Shown: in pieces, positions 1 to 7,239 of the stretch | Position numbering within the stretch: the stretch's first letter is position 1 | Layout: the number at the start of each line of letters is the position of its first letter | Assembly: GCA_937899395.1 (NCBI GenBank) | Contig: CALBPU010000076.1 | Span: 1-12,415, forward strand | Reading direction: 5' to 3' | Origin: an uncultured Fretibacterium sp. | GTDB lineage: Bacteria > Synergistota > Synergistia > Synergistales > Aminobacteriaceae | Length of the DNA stretch: 12,415 bases | Notes under the pieces: model-generated | Seen by the model: only the letters and a program-made list of their open reading frames with translations | What the model was told of the DNA's origin: nothing | The model's database searches: none | Translations under genes and position numbers: made by a program

Positions 1-438
1 TTCAGTTTCTGTTACCATTGCACTGAAAGAGCCGTCAGCATTCAAAGTTTTATACTCATCAAACTCTGTTTCAACAAATTCAAAACGTTCCTTATCGGCA
101 TCGCTCAATGAATTATAAACGGCTTCGGACATTCTGACGGGTACTTCAATATAGCCTGAGAATGTCGTAATGGTCTGGCCTGTTTCACCGTTTGAACCTT
201 CTGAAATATCAAGAACAGGAAAACGGGTTGCGGCGTTTGTAGTCGGAGTGCTGATAGCGTCAAGGTGTTGAGCTTCAAGTTCAGCTTGTGTTTCTCCGAC
301 TTCACCGGCATAAAATTCTGCCCACGTCATATCGGTTGTGGCGTAGTGAAACTCTTCCGCATAACTGCAAATTGACAGCAGTATCACGAAAGAAAGCGTT
401 AAGAACATGGAAAATGAATATTTTTTTACCTTGTTCAT
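1..438 (-). CDS. Secreted protein of uncertain family, N-terminal part (3' end cut by window edge)
   Basis: The frame is open from ATG at 438 to the window edge, giving 146 residues. The start has a strong ribosome site (AAAGGAG at 447-453, 8 nt upstream) and a consensus promoter. Residues 1-28 form a Sec signal peptide: a basic start (MNKVKKY), a hydrophobic core, and an 'SYA' end suggesting cleavage near residue 27. The exported part begins with 'ATTDMTWAEFYAGEVG' (33-48) and continues with 'LDAISTPTT' (59-67) and 'RFPVLDIS' (72-79). The MTWAEFYAGE and DA(I/V)S(S/T)-type segments remind me of proteins annotated as penicillin-binding protein Tp47 domain C-like, but this is recall, not a match I could test. 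The gene is divergent from the ABC importer operon, so a shared role is possible but unproven. The coding assignment is firm; the function is not. Confidence 0.8.
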   Translation of the reverse strand, partial: MNKVKKYSFSMFLTLSFVILLSICSYAEEFHYATTDMTWAEFYAGEVGETQAELEAQHLDAISTPTTNAATRFPVLDISEGSNGETGQTITTFSGYIEVPVRMSEAVYNSLSDADKERFEFVETEFDEYKTLNADGSFSAMVTETE

Positions 439-476
439 AATAAAATCTCCTTTGTAAATAAAATTTATGTTTGAGA

Positions 477-505
477 ATTAAAACATAAAAAGTTTGTACT
501 GTCAA
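477..505 (-). promoter_or_regulatory. Sigma-70 promoter of the minus-strand secreted-protein gene
   Basis: Read on the minus strand, a perfect TTGACA -35 box (505-500) is followed by exactly 17 nt and a TTTAAT -10 box (482-477). Transcription would start near 470, leaving a leader of about 32 nt that carries the AAAGGAG ribosome site. This is one of the two best promoters in the window. Confidence 0.8.
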
Positions 506-544
506 ATTATATGAGCGTTAAAAATACTCTTATGAAAATTTTTC

Positions 545-590
545 CCTTTGTATAAAATATTTATAATTCAAATTTATATTATTCAGGAGG
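545..590 (+). promoter_or_regulatory. Probable start region of the ABC importer operon: weak promoter and ribosome site
   Basis: The stretch is very AT-rich and contains two -10-like boxes, TATAAA at 551-556 and TATAAT at 562-567. Neither has a recognisable -35 box at 16-18 nt, so the promoter may need an activator or may lie elsewhere in the divergent spacer. AGGAGG at 585-590 lies 9 nt before the ATG at 600 and fixes that start. Confidence 0.4.
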
Positions 591-599
591 AATTTATCC

Positions 600-1601
600 A
601 TGAAAAAATTTTCGTTTGCTCTTGTAATAGTCATGTTATTTTCAAGCATGGCTGCGGCTGCTGAGGTTGTTAAGGCTTATACGACTATGGAAGAGCCTTT
701 GGCCAAAGCGTTATTTGATGCCTTTGAAGCTGACACAGGCATTAAAGTTGAATGGGTTCGTTTATCAGGCGGTGAAGCAATCGCCCGTCTTGAAGCTGAA
801 CGTGCAAATCCTCAGGCTTCAATTTGGGTAGGAGGTGTAGGAACTCAACACATCGAGGCAAAATTGAGAGGACTTTCAACACCCTATCGTTCAAGAGTTG
901 CTAACAGCATTCCAGAACGTTACAGAGATCCTGAAAATTATTGGACAGGGCTTTATGTCGGGCCGATAGCTTTCTGCATGAACACCGAAAGAGCTGCCGA
1001 ATTAAAACTCGACATGCCGAAAAGCTGGGCTGATTTAATCAAGCCTGAATACGCTAAAAAAGTCCGTGTTGCTCACCCAAGCACTTCAGGAACAGCCTAT
1101 AACATGATTACAACTGTTATAAGGATTAACGGCGGTGATGAAGATAAAGCCTTTGAATATTTCAAAGAACTTTCAAAATCGGTTGAGCAGTTCACACGTT
1201 CAGGTTCAGCTCCGGGAAAAAGCTGCGCACTCGGTGAAATTCCTGTTGCAATAGGATATTTGCATGACCAGATTAAATTACAGCGTGAAGGTGCGAAAAT
1301 TCAAATCGTAATCCCTGAAGACGGTACAGGCTTTGAAACCGCTTCAATGTCAATCCTTAAAGACGGCCCCGATCCTCTCAATGCTAAAAAATTATACGAT
1401 TGGGTACTCGGTCAAAAAGCTATGGACATAATCGCAAAATGGTACGTAATTCCGTTATCAAACAAAGCTACTCCGACCGAAACAGGTTTCTCGCTTGAGA
1501 AAATGAATTTGGTTAATCAAGATGATCAATGGGACGCTTCAAATAAAGAACGTCTGCTTGAACGTTGGAACAAGGAAATTTCAACAGCACCCGAAAAATA
1601 A
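600..1601 (+). CDS. ABC transporter substrate-binding protein, ferric-iron/AfuA-like class
   Basis: This is a 333-residue exported binding protein, first gene of a complete importer operon. Residues 1-21 are a signal peptide ending in a run of Ala, cleaved probably after A21. The mature protein starts 'EVVKAYTTMEEPLAKALF' and has the fold signature of the COG1840 family (FbpA, FutA, AfuA): 'FEADTGIKVEW', 'YVGPIAFCMNT', 'PKSWADL' and 'HPSTSGTAYNM'. Ferric-binding members use two adjacent Tyr in the C-lobe. Here the likely equivalent reads G219-Y220-L221-H222, so the canonical Tyr pair is missing. The companion permease is of the long AfuB type. Bare iron(III) therefore cannot be assumed; a sugar phosphate, phosphonate or another organic anion is possible. 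Start ATG 600 has AGGAGG 9 nt upstream. A 92-nt gap containing a palindromic repeat separates it from the permease gene. Confidence 0.88.
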   Translation: MKKFSFALVIVMLFSSMAAAAEVVKAYTTMEEPLAKALFDAFEADTGIKVEWVRLSGGEAIARLEAERANPQASIWVGGVGTQHIEAKLRGLSTPYRSRVANSIPERYRDPENYWTGLYVGPIAFCMNTERAAELKLDMPKSWADLIKPEYAKKVRVAHPSTSGTAYNMITTVIRINGGDEDKAFEYFKELSKSVEQFTRSGSAPGKSCALGEIPVAIGYLHDQIKLQREGAKIQIVIPEDGTGFETASMSILKDGPDPLNAKKLYDWVLGQKAMDIIAKWYVIPLSNKATPTETGFSLEKMNLVNQDDQWDASNKERLLERWNKEISTAPEK

Positions 1602-1605
1602 AAGA

Positions 1606-1670
1606 CCCTTTCATAAGTTTTCTCGTCTCCCCTGAGAAGGGGAGATGTCAATTTTTTGACAGAGGGGTTC
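1606..1670 (-). repeat. Palindromic repeat, copy A (short form), inside the importer operon
   Basis: The element is read on the minus strand, in the orientation opposite to copies B and C. It contains the family's two core hairpins: TGTCAA/TTGACA (arms 1646-1651 and 1656-1661) and CTCCCCT-gaga-AGGGGAG (1627-1644). The outer ends are GAACCCCTC on one side and an AAGGGTC-like end on the other, so the ends are imperfect inverted repeats. The third hairpin of the long copies is absent. The 9-mer TTCATAAGT occurs at 1610-1618 and again at 1668-1676, bracketing the core. It could be a target duplication or chance. Its position after the binding-protein stop codon resembles REP hairpins that protect the mRNA of a binding-protein gene. 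Confidence 0.75.
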
Positions 1671-1676
1671 ATAAGT

Positions 1677-1685
1677 AAAGGAGGT
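1677..1685 (+). promoter_or_regulatory. Ribosome site that sets a TTG start for the permease
   Basis: AAAGGAGGT lies 8 nt upstream of TTG at 1694. The ATG at 1686 is only one base from this site and opens a three-codon frame ending in TGA (1695-1697), so it cannot start the permease. The TTG is therefore the supported start. Confidence 0.75.
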
Positions 1686-1693
1686 ATGAATTT

Positions 1694-3898
1694 TTGAAAA
1701 AACGATTTATAAATTTCACGCTTATGATTTTATTCGTCGTTTTAGTAGGAGCTTGGATATATACAAGCGTTCGTGATGAATTTCTCAAACAGTCAAGAGC
1801 TTCACAACGTCAGACCGTTGAAACTGTCGCAGCAGGTTATCCTTCAGAGCCTGAAGATGTTGACGGCTGGTTAAAGAGGCTTGCTGAAGATGTTAATGAT
1901 TACAAAGTCGCTTTAATATCCGAAATCCCTATGCCGGGCGAAAATTTAAGCGTAACGCCTAAAGGTGATATTGAACTCTCTAAACTCACTAAAGATTTTG
2001 CATTAGACCCCGAATTTTCAAAGGGCTTTGATAACGCTGCTTACGAGGAAATTTACAGGAGCGTTAAAAATTGGACAGTAGGATCTAAAGAGGAACAAGC
2101 GTTATTTTTCGCACCTGCCGTAAGTCTCAAAACACATGATATTGAAGGAGCTTTAATTTTCGCATTTAATACTGACGGTGAACAAGGCTTCATGAGAATG
2201 TTAAACACGTTATTCTTAGGAGCGTTTATACTGTTTGCAGTCGTAATATGGCAGTTAATGATGAGTAGAGATCCGATTGTAGGCTTTGCTCTGGCAGGAT
2301 TGTTCCTGATGACTTTAACATTTGTTGCATATCCTTTATTTGAAGCATTGAGGCTTTCGTTTATTGAGAACGGGAAATTTTCGCTTTCAATCTGGAAAAC
2401 GATATTAAATTCAGAAGGTTATTTGTCTGCATTATGGGGAAGTCTTAAATTAGGCTGCTGGACAGCTACGTTCTCAACCTTAGTAGGTTTTTTGTTTGCA
2501 TTCGTAGTATCAAGAACAAACGCTCCTTGCAAAAAATTAATTTCGACAATGGGAGTTTTGCCCGTAATATCTCCTCCGTTTTCATTGACACTTTCAATCA
2601 TATTATTATTCGGCAACAACGGATTAATTACTAGATGGCTCAGAGTAATAGGCTTAAATTTTTCAATTTACGGATTGCCCGGATTAGTATTAGTTCAGAC
2701 AATGGGAATGTTTCCGATAGCGTTTTTGACTTTAGGAGGGGTTTTGCAGGCTATAGACTCGACCTACGAAGAAGCATCTTTGAATTTATCTGCAACACGT
2801 TTCAAAACCTTTTCATCAATCACATTCCCTTTAGCAATACCGGGAATATTAAGCGCATGGCTGTTAGTTTTCACGACATCATTAGCGGATTTTGCTAACC
2901 CGTTGTTATTGGCTGGAGATTTAAGAGTGTTATCGCTTGAAAGTTACATTGAAGTTACAGGAATGAATCGTTTAGGACATGGTGCAGCACTTTCAATTTT
3001 GTTATTGTTACCGACGTTGACGGCATTTTTAGCTCAAAGATTTTGGGTAGCGAAACGTTCATTTGTAACTGTAACAGGAAAACCTTCAGGAAGAATTACA
3101 GAATTAACAACTCCGACAGTAAGACGAATTTTAACGGGAATAATTTTTGTTATAGTGTTCTTTTTGATATTGCTTTACGGAACGATTTTCGCAGGTTGTT
3201 TTGTTAAGAACTGGGGAATTGATTACACGTTCAGCCTTGAAAATATCACAGAAGCTATAACACGTTCAACAGACGCTCTGTTCGACACTGTAACACTTGC
3301 TGCAATAGCTACACCGATAGCAGGCATTACGGCAATGATAGCAGCATTATTAATCGTGCGAAAAAAATTTCACGGAAAAAGATTTTTAGAGATGTTATTA
3401 ATGACACCGTTTGCTTTGCCCGGAACTCTTGTAGGTATCAGCTATATATTAGCGTTCAATCATGCTCCGATTATTTTAGTCGGAACTGCTGCGATTATCA
3501 TAATAAATTATGTAATTCGTGAATTGCCCGTAGGAATTGAGGGCGGTATAGCGTCATTGAGGCAAATTGATCCTTCAATCGAGGAAGCTGCAACAGATTT
3601 AGGAGCGGATCAGGCAACAGTCTTCAGAACTGTCGTATTACCTTTAGTGAGACCTGCGTTTTTATCGAGTTTGTCATATACGTTTGTACGTTCAATGACG
3701 GCTGTAAGTGCTGTAATATTTTTGATTTCAGCTCGTTGGTATCATTTGACGGTATTAATTTATAACTTCTCCGAGAATTTAAGATTCGGTTTAGCAAGCG
3801 TTCTTTCAACTGTATTAATAATCATTGTGTTCGGAGCATTCGGTTTAATGAGGTTATTGGTGAGAGAGAACACTAACTTGATGAAGAATGTAACATAA
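1694..3898 (+). CDS. ABC transporter permease, fused double membrane subunit with extra N-terminal domain (FbpB/AfuB-like)
   Basis: This 734-residue inner-membrane protein supplies both membrane halves of the importer. Two ATPase-contact (EAA) loops are visible: one at about 359-385 ('EEASLNLSATRFKTF', then FPLAIPG) and one at about 630-656 ('EEAATDLGADQATVFR', then LPLVRPA). Each sits inside its own BPD_transp_1 domain (about 240-450 and 480-725). Ferric FbpB proteins are usually near 500 residues. The extra length here is an N-terminal membrane anchor (about 7-25), a largely soluble segment of about 145 residues outside the membrane, and two further membrane spans (about 172-190 and 198-218). 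A long N-terminal extension is a feature of AfuB-type permeases, which supports AfuABC-like rather than simple iron transport. The start is TTG. The ATPase gene follows after 21 nt. Confidence 0.88.
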   Translation: MKKRFINFTLMILFVVLVGAWIYTSVRDEFLKQSRASQRQTVETVAAGYPSEPEDVDGWLKRLAEDVNDYKVALISEIPMPGENLSVTPKGDIELSKLTKDFALDPEFSKGFDNAAYEEIYRSVKNWTVGSKEEQALFFAPAVSLKTHDIEGALIFAFNTDGEQGFMRMLNTLFLGAFILFAVVIWQLMMSRDPIVGFALAGLFLMTLTFVAYPLFEALRLSFIENGKFSLSIWKTILNSEGYLSALWGSLKLGCWTATFSTLVGFLFAFVVSRTNAPCKKLISTMGVLPVISPPFSLTLSIILLFGNNGLITRWLRVIGLNFSIYGLPGLVLVQTMGMFPIAFLTLGGVLQAIDSTYEEASLNLSATRFKTFSSITFPLAIPGILSAWLLVFTTSLADFANPLLLAGDLRVLSLESYIEVTGMNRLGHGAALSILLLLPTLTAFLAQRFWVAKRSFVTVTGKPSGRITELTTPTVRRILTGIIFVIVFFLILLYGTIFAGCFVKNWGIDYTFSLENITEAITRSTDALFDTVTLAAIATPIAGITAMIAALLIVRKKFHGKRFLEMLLMTPFALPGTLVGISYILAFNHAPIILVGTAAIIIINYVIRELPVGIEGGIASLRQIDPSIEEAATDLGADQATVFRTVVLPLVRPAFLSSLSYTFVRSMTAVSAVIFLISARWYHLTVLIYNFSENLRFGLASVLSTVLIIIVFGAFGLMRLLVRENTNLMKNVT

Positions 3899-3919
3899 AC
3901 GAAAGGAGCGAATTTTTAA

Positions 3920-5026
3920 GTGGCAAGTAATAAATCAAAGTCAGTAACATTTGAGAACATAACAAAAATTTTCAAAGACCCTCAGTCAGGGCAAGATGTT
4001 GCAGCAGTTGGCGGAGTTTCATTCAGAATTGAACCCGGAGAATTAATAACGTTGTTAGGGCCTTCAGGCTGCGGAAAAACAACTGTGTTGAGAATGCTCT
4101 CAGGTTTTGAACAGCCTACTTCGGGAAAAATCATGATAGGCGATAACGATGTAACAAACACACCGCCTAATAAACGTGATACAGCGATGGTGTTTCAGAG
4201 TTACGGATTATTTCCTCACATGAACGTCTCTGAAAATGTAGCTTACGGATTGAAACTGAGAAAAGTTCCTGCAAACGAAATTTCAGAGAAGGTTCAGAGA
4301 TTTCTTGATATGGTAGGATTAGGAGCAATGGCAAAACGTCCTCCTTCGAGATTGTCAGGAGGTCAACAACAAAGAGTTGCTTTAGCGAGATCATTAATAG
4401 TTGAACCGTCAGTTCTGTTGCTTGATGAGCCTTTATCGAACCTTGATGCTCTTCTTCGTGAACAAATGCGTGTCGAAATTCGCAGGCTTCAAAAATCACT
4501 CGGAATTACGGCCATGTATGTTACGCATGATAGAGTCGAAGCAATGAGTCTTTCAGACCGAATTATCGTAATGAAACTCGGAAAAATTATTCAAATGGGA
4601 ACACCGAGCGAAATTTATCGTGATCCTGTTGATACATTTGTAGCAGGATTTGTTGGCAAAGTAGCGTTTTTCCCGTGTGAAGTCAAAGGAATTAATTCGA
4701 GCTGCAATGTTGAAATCAAAGGCAAAAATTTTGAGACTCCCCGATGGTCTGACAAACTCAAAGTCGGTGATAAGGCTGTCGTAATGGCACGTCCTGAATC
4801 TCTTTCACTCGGTGAACCGGGAGCAGGAGTTGAGGACGGAATTGTAACAGCGAATATTTATCTCGGCAACAGCGTTGAAACATGGGTTAAAACGGATTTA
4901 GGAAATGTTTTGGTTCAGATTGACAATCCTGACGTTAAAAAAATCTGGAACGAAGGCGAGAAAGTTTCGTTGTCATTTGACCCTTCATTAACGAAAGTAT
5001 TAGTTGACGATTTAGAGAAAGAATAA
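3920..5026 (+). CDS. ABC transporter ATP-binding protein (FbpC/PotA-like) with C-terminal TOBE domain
   Basis: This 368-residue cytoplasmic ATPase powers the importer. All nucleotide-binding motifs are present: Walker A GPSGCGKTT (47-55), Q-loop 'VFQSYGLFP', signature LSGGQQQR (145-152), Walker B VLLLDEP (165-171) with D-loop SNLDAL, and the switch His at 203. The residue after the switch Asp is Arg (THDRVEA), where most members have Gln (THDQxEA). Residues from about 240 to the end, including 'VMARPESLSLGEPG', form a TOBE-type regulatory domain common in iron, sulfate and polyamine importers. The start is GTG, with GAAAGGAG 11 nt upstream. It is the last gene of the operon, followed by a clear intrinsic terminator. 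The family is certain; the substrate depends on the binding protein. Confidence 0.92.
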   Translation: MASNKSKSVTFENITKIFKDPQSGQDVAAVGGVSFRIEPGELITLLGPSGCGKTTVLRMLSGFEQPTSGKIMIGDNDVTNTPPNKRDTAMVFQSYGLFPHMNVSENVAYGLKLRKVPANEISEKVQRFLDMVGLGAMAKRPPSRLSGGQQQRVALARSLIVEPSVLLLDEPLSNLDALLREQMRVEIRRLQKSLGITAMYVTHDRVEAMSLSDRIIVMKLGKIIQMGTPSEIYRDPVDTFVAGFVGKVAFFPCEVKGINSSCNVEIKGKNFETPRWSDKLKVGDKAVVMARPESLSLGEPGAGVEDGIVTANIYLGNSVETWVKTDLGNVLVQIDNPDVKKIWNEGEKVSLSFDPSLTKVLVDDLEKE

Positions 5027-5059
5027 ATAATTTCAAAGTTTATAACCTGAAAATTAATT

Positions 5060-5104
5060 TTTGTCGGATTGAATGATATAAAAAATTCTTCCGACAAATT
5101 TTTT
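5060..5104 (+). terminator. Intrinsic terminator after the ABC importer operon
   Basis: A 9-bp stem, TTTGTCGGA (5060-5068) with TCCGACAAA (5090-5098), is immediately followed by six T residues (5099-5104). The loop can extend the stem with GAAT/ATTC pairing. It lies 34 nt after the ATPase stop codon and before the cheV promoter. Confidence 0.85.
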
Positions 5105-5106
5105 GT

Positions 5107-5115
5107 TGCTATAAT
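5107..5115 (+). promoter_or_regulatory. Extended -10 promoter of the cheV-like gene
   Basis: TGcTATAAT is a full extended -10 element with a perfect -10 hexamer (5110-5115). No good -35 box is present, as expected for this class. The start would be near 5122, giving a leader of about 50 nt with the ribosome site AAGGGGG 11 nt before the ATG. Confidence 0.65.
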
Positions 5116-5171
5116 AATCACGGACTTAAAAATAATTTCAGATAAAAATTAAAAGGGGGCAAATTTTTTTC

Positions 5172-6083
5172 ATGGAAGAGAAAAGAAATGTTGAAGCAGC
5201 AAGCCGAAAATGGGAAGTTGTAGTTTTTACGCTCGGTGTTGATGCTTTTGCTATAAACGTTAATAAAACGAGAGAAATTTTACGCTGGACAGGTTGTCGG
5301 CCTATACCTACAAAAACTCCCGCTTTTATAGGCATAACAACTTTGAGAGATGCTCTTTTGCCGTTAATAGATCTCAGAATATTTTTAGGCATTCATTCAC
5401 CTGTTCCGATGAACCAGACTAAAGTTATGGTTGTTGAATTTAATGACATAAAATTAGGGTTTCTTGTTGACGGAGTTGAAAGAATAAGACAAGTTAATGC
5501 CGAAGATTTAGACTCATCGAAAATGCGTGGAGTTTCATTAAAATGGGTGCTTTATATAATAAAGAGGGACGAGAGGAATATATTGCTTCTTGATTATGAA
5601 GCCATAATTCAAGAGACTGCTCCTGCTGTTGCTGAACACATGTTCGATAAGGATAAATTAAGCGCGTTTCATAAACAGCTCGGCCATGTTGAAGATTTCC
5701 ATATTCTTGTTGCTGATGACTCACCGTTATTGAGGCAACAGACTTGCGACGTATTGGCTCAATCAGGTTTCGCGAGTATTTACCCTGTTAAGGACGGAGT
5801 TGAAGCGAGGAAATTATTATTGGATCAGGGCGAGAATTTTGACCTGTTAATTTCGGATATTGAGATGCCATTATTGGACGGTGTGAGCCTTGTTGAAACA
5901 TTGCGAGACGATTCACGTACTGCGAATATGCCTGTAATATTATTCTCTTCAATAATGGTTAAAGATTTATTGGACAGGGCTGAAGCGTTAAATATTGTTC
6001 ATGTTTTGAAGCCTGATGTTTATAAACTCGTTGAAAGTGTCATGAAAATTTATTACGACGTTAAGAAGACGAGGGGATATTAA
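5172..6083 (+). CDS. cheV: CheV-type chemotaxis adaptor: CheW domain fused to a response receiver
   Basis: This 303-residue cytoplasmic protein couples chemoreceptors to the CheA kinase and is tuned by phosphorylation. Residues about 12-155 are a CheW domain ('FTLGVDAFAINVNKTREIL', then 'FIGITTLRDALLPLIDLR' and 'LGFLVDGVERI'). Residues about 177-300 are a receiver domain with every key residue: acidic pair D182/D183, phosphoacceptor D229 (LLISDIEMPLLDG), Ser at 259/260 and K280 before Pro (HVLKPDV). This order and length match CheV. No other chemotaxis gene is in the window, so it acts with components encoded elsewhere. It has its own promoter and is bounded by terminators on both sides, so it is monocistronic. 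The last codons face the convergent pseudopilin gene. Confidence 0.92.
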   Translation: MEEKRNVEAASRKWEVVVFTLGVDAFAINVNKTREILRWTGCRPIPTKTPAFIGITTLRDALLPLIDLRIFLGIHSPVPMNQTKVMVVEFNDIKLGFLVDGVERIRQVNAEDLDSSKMRGVSLKWVLYIIKRDERNILLLDYEAIIQETAPAVAEHMFDKDKLSAFHKQLGHVEDFHILVADDSPLLRQQTCDVLAQSGFASIYPVKDGVEARKLLLDQGENFDLLISDIEMPLLDGVSLVETLRDDSRTANMPVILFSSIMVKDLLDRAEALNIVHVLKPDVYKLVESVMKIYYDVKKTRGY

Positions 6084-6126
6084 AAAAAAGTTTCTCCCCT
6101 GCCTTTGATGTTTCAGACAGGGGGAA
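6084..6126 (-). terminator. Intrinsic terminator of the minus-strand housekeeping operon
   Basis: Read on the minus strand, CAGGGG-type arms (6124-6118 with 6101-6096, partly extended by GU and AT pairs) are followed by GAAAC and a T-run (6089-6084 and on). It ends the long minus-strand operon just after the pseudopilin stop. The hairpin could also slow plus-strand transcripts from cheV, but no T-run follows on that strand. Confidence 0.65.
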
Positions 6127-6133
6127 AATGGAT

Positions 6134-6412
6134 TTAATCTGTTTTAAGGTGGAATGTCATAGTGTTGTTGCCTTTTTTCGCTGTGATAGTATTGCTTGTT
6201 TTATCTACACTTACTCCGTTAATATTAACGTCTTCGCTTAAATTTCTGTTTTGATATTCTTGAACAGCGAACATCATATCGTCCCTTTTCATTATGTATG
6301 CAACATTTGCTGTCTGATTGGACATGAAATCACAAATTCCTCCGAGCATCACTCCGAAAATCGCCATGGCCGTAATAATCTCAACTAATGTTTCAGCTTT
6401 TCTCTTAATCAA
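6134..6412 (-). CDS. Small type IV pilin/pseudopilin-like protein
   Basis: With a TTG start at 6412 the protein has 92 residues. GGAGGG (6425-6420) lies 7 nt upstream, and the start is 2 nt after the prmC stop. An in-frame upstream ATG at 6442 would add ten residues inside prmC and put a non-basic segment before the leader, so I prefer TTG. The leader is MIKRKA, followed by 'ETLVEIITAMAIFGVMLGG'. This looks like a prepilin (class III) signal cut after A6, with the conserved Glu at mature position 5 (E11) and a hydrophobic helix. The usual Gly before the cut is Ala, and mature residue 1 is Glu, not Phe. The rest is short and polar, without recognised motifs. It may be a minor pseudopilin or a membrane-anchored remnant. 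The prepilin-like start is seen; a role in secretion or pili is inferred. Confidence 0.7.
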   Translation of the reverse strand: MIKRKAETLVEIITAMAIFGVMLGGICDFMSNQTANVAYIMKRDDMMFAVQEYQNRNLSEDVNINGVSVDKTSNTITAKKGNNTMTFHLKTD

Positions 6413-6414
6413 AA

Positions 6415-7239
6415 TTAATCCCTCCGTCTCAAAACTATACATCTCGGAAAATTTCCCGTATCTAAAATTTCTCCCTCAAAAATAAATTCATCGTTAAAAT
6501 TTTTCATTGCTTCAACTTGAAACATATTTCCCGTCTCAAAAATTATATACCCTTCAGGCTTTAATATTTTCACGGCCTGTTTCAATATTAATCTGTAAAA
6601 ATCCATTCCGTCAATTCCGCCGTCTAAAGCTGAATGAGGCTCATAATTTTTTACGGTATCATCAAGAGTTGAAATTTCATTTGAAGGAATATAAGGAGGG
6701 TTGCTTATGATTAAGTCAAAATTATTTTCGCAGTTAATTTCCGAAATTATTTTCGCTCTGTTTTGAACGTCGTAACGCCTTAAATTTTTTTCCGTAAATT
6801 TCAAAGCAGCTTCGGAATTTTCAAGCATGTAACCAAACGAATTTTTATATTCAAGCAATATCGTTATCGCAATACAACCCGAACCTGTTCCCCAATCTAA
6901 AAATTTTAATTTTTGTTCATCTGCTTCAACCGGGAAAAATTTTTTCATGGCCGTTATTAAAGTTTCAGTGTCATGTCGGGGAATTAAAACTCCTTTTCCA
7001 ACATAAAAATCTCTTCCGTAAAAATCAGCTTCACCCATAATATATTGCAAAGGTTCTCCGGCTTCACGGCGTGAAATTAAAGCATTAATTTTTTCGATTT
7101 CATCAGGTGAAAATTTTTCGATCGTTAAAATTTTGGAAGTATCAACGCCCAAAGCACTAGAGATAAGCCACAAAGTTTCTTGTTTAGCGTTTGTTATCCC
7201 TGAATGCTCAAGGCGTTGAATAAAATCATTAACCTTCAA
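6415..7239 (-). CDS. prmC: Peptide chain release factor N5-glutamine methyltransferase
   Basis: PrmC transfers a methyl group from S-adenosylmethionine to the Gln of the GGQ motif of release factors RF1/RF2. With the TTG start at 7239 it has 274 residues, close to the usual 275-285. Visible motifs are the N-terminal helical domain that holds the release factor, SAM motif I 'LDWGTGSGCIAI' (D115-G121), and the catalytic NPPY (180-183), followed by 'ALDGGIDGMDFYR', typical of the family. An ATG at 7284 would add 15 residues lying wholly inside prfA, with an unfamilial sequence, so it is less likely. The chosen start overlaps the prfA stop by 11 nt, which suggests translational coupling with its own substrate's gene. 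The ribosome site is weak. Confidence 0.93.
   Translation of the reverse strand: MKVNDFIQRLEHSGITNAKQETLWLISSALGVDTSKILTIEKFSPDEIEKINALISRREAGEPLQYIMGEADFYGRDFYVGKGVLIPRHDTETLITAMKKFFPVEADEQKLKFLDWGTGSGCIAITILLEYKNSFGYMLENSEAALKFTEKNLRRYDVQNRAKIISEINCENNFDLIISNPPYIPSNEISTLDDTVKNYEPHSALDGGIDGMDFYRLILKQAVKILKPEGYIIFETGNMFQVEAMKNFNDEFIFEGEILDTGNFPRCIVLRRRD

Noticed and set aside
1686..1697. ATG-AAT-TTT-TGA mini-frame before the permease as a regulatory leader peptide
   Set aside because: The ATG is only one base from the ribosome site, too close for efficient initiation; overlap with the TTG start is probably chance.
4167..4499. 110-codon minus-strand frame inside the ABC ATPase gene
   Set aside because: It lies wholly antisense to a highly conserved gene; its composition follows from the coding strand, and no start signals were seen.
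6092..6126. CTCCCCTG/CAGGGGG hairpin as a fourth copy of the repeat family
   Set aside because: It lacks the TGTCAA hairpin and the AACCC ends, and has a long unrelated loop; a terminator explains it.
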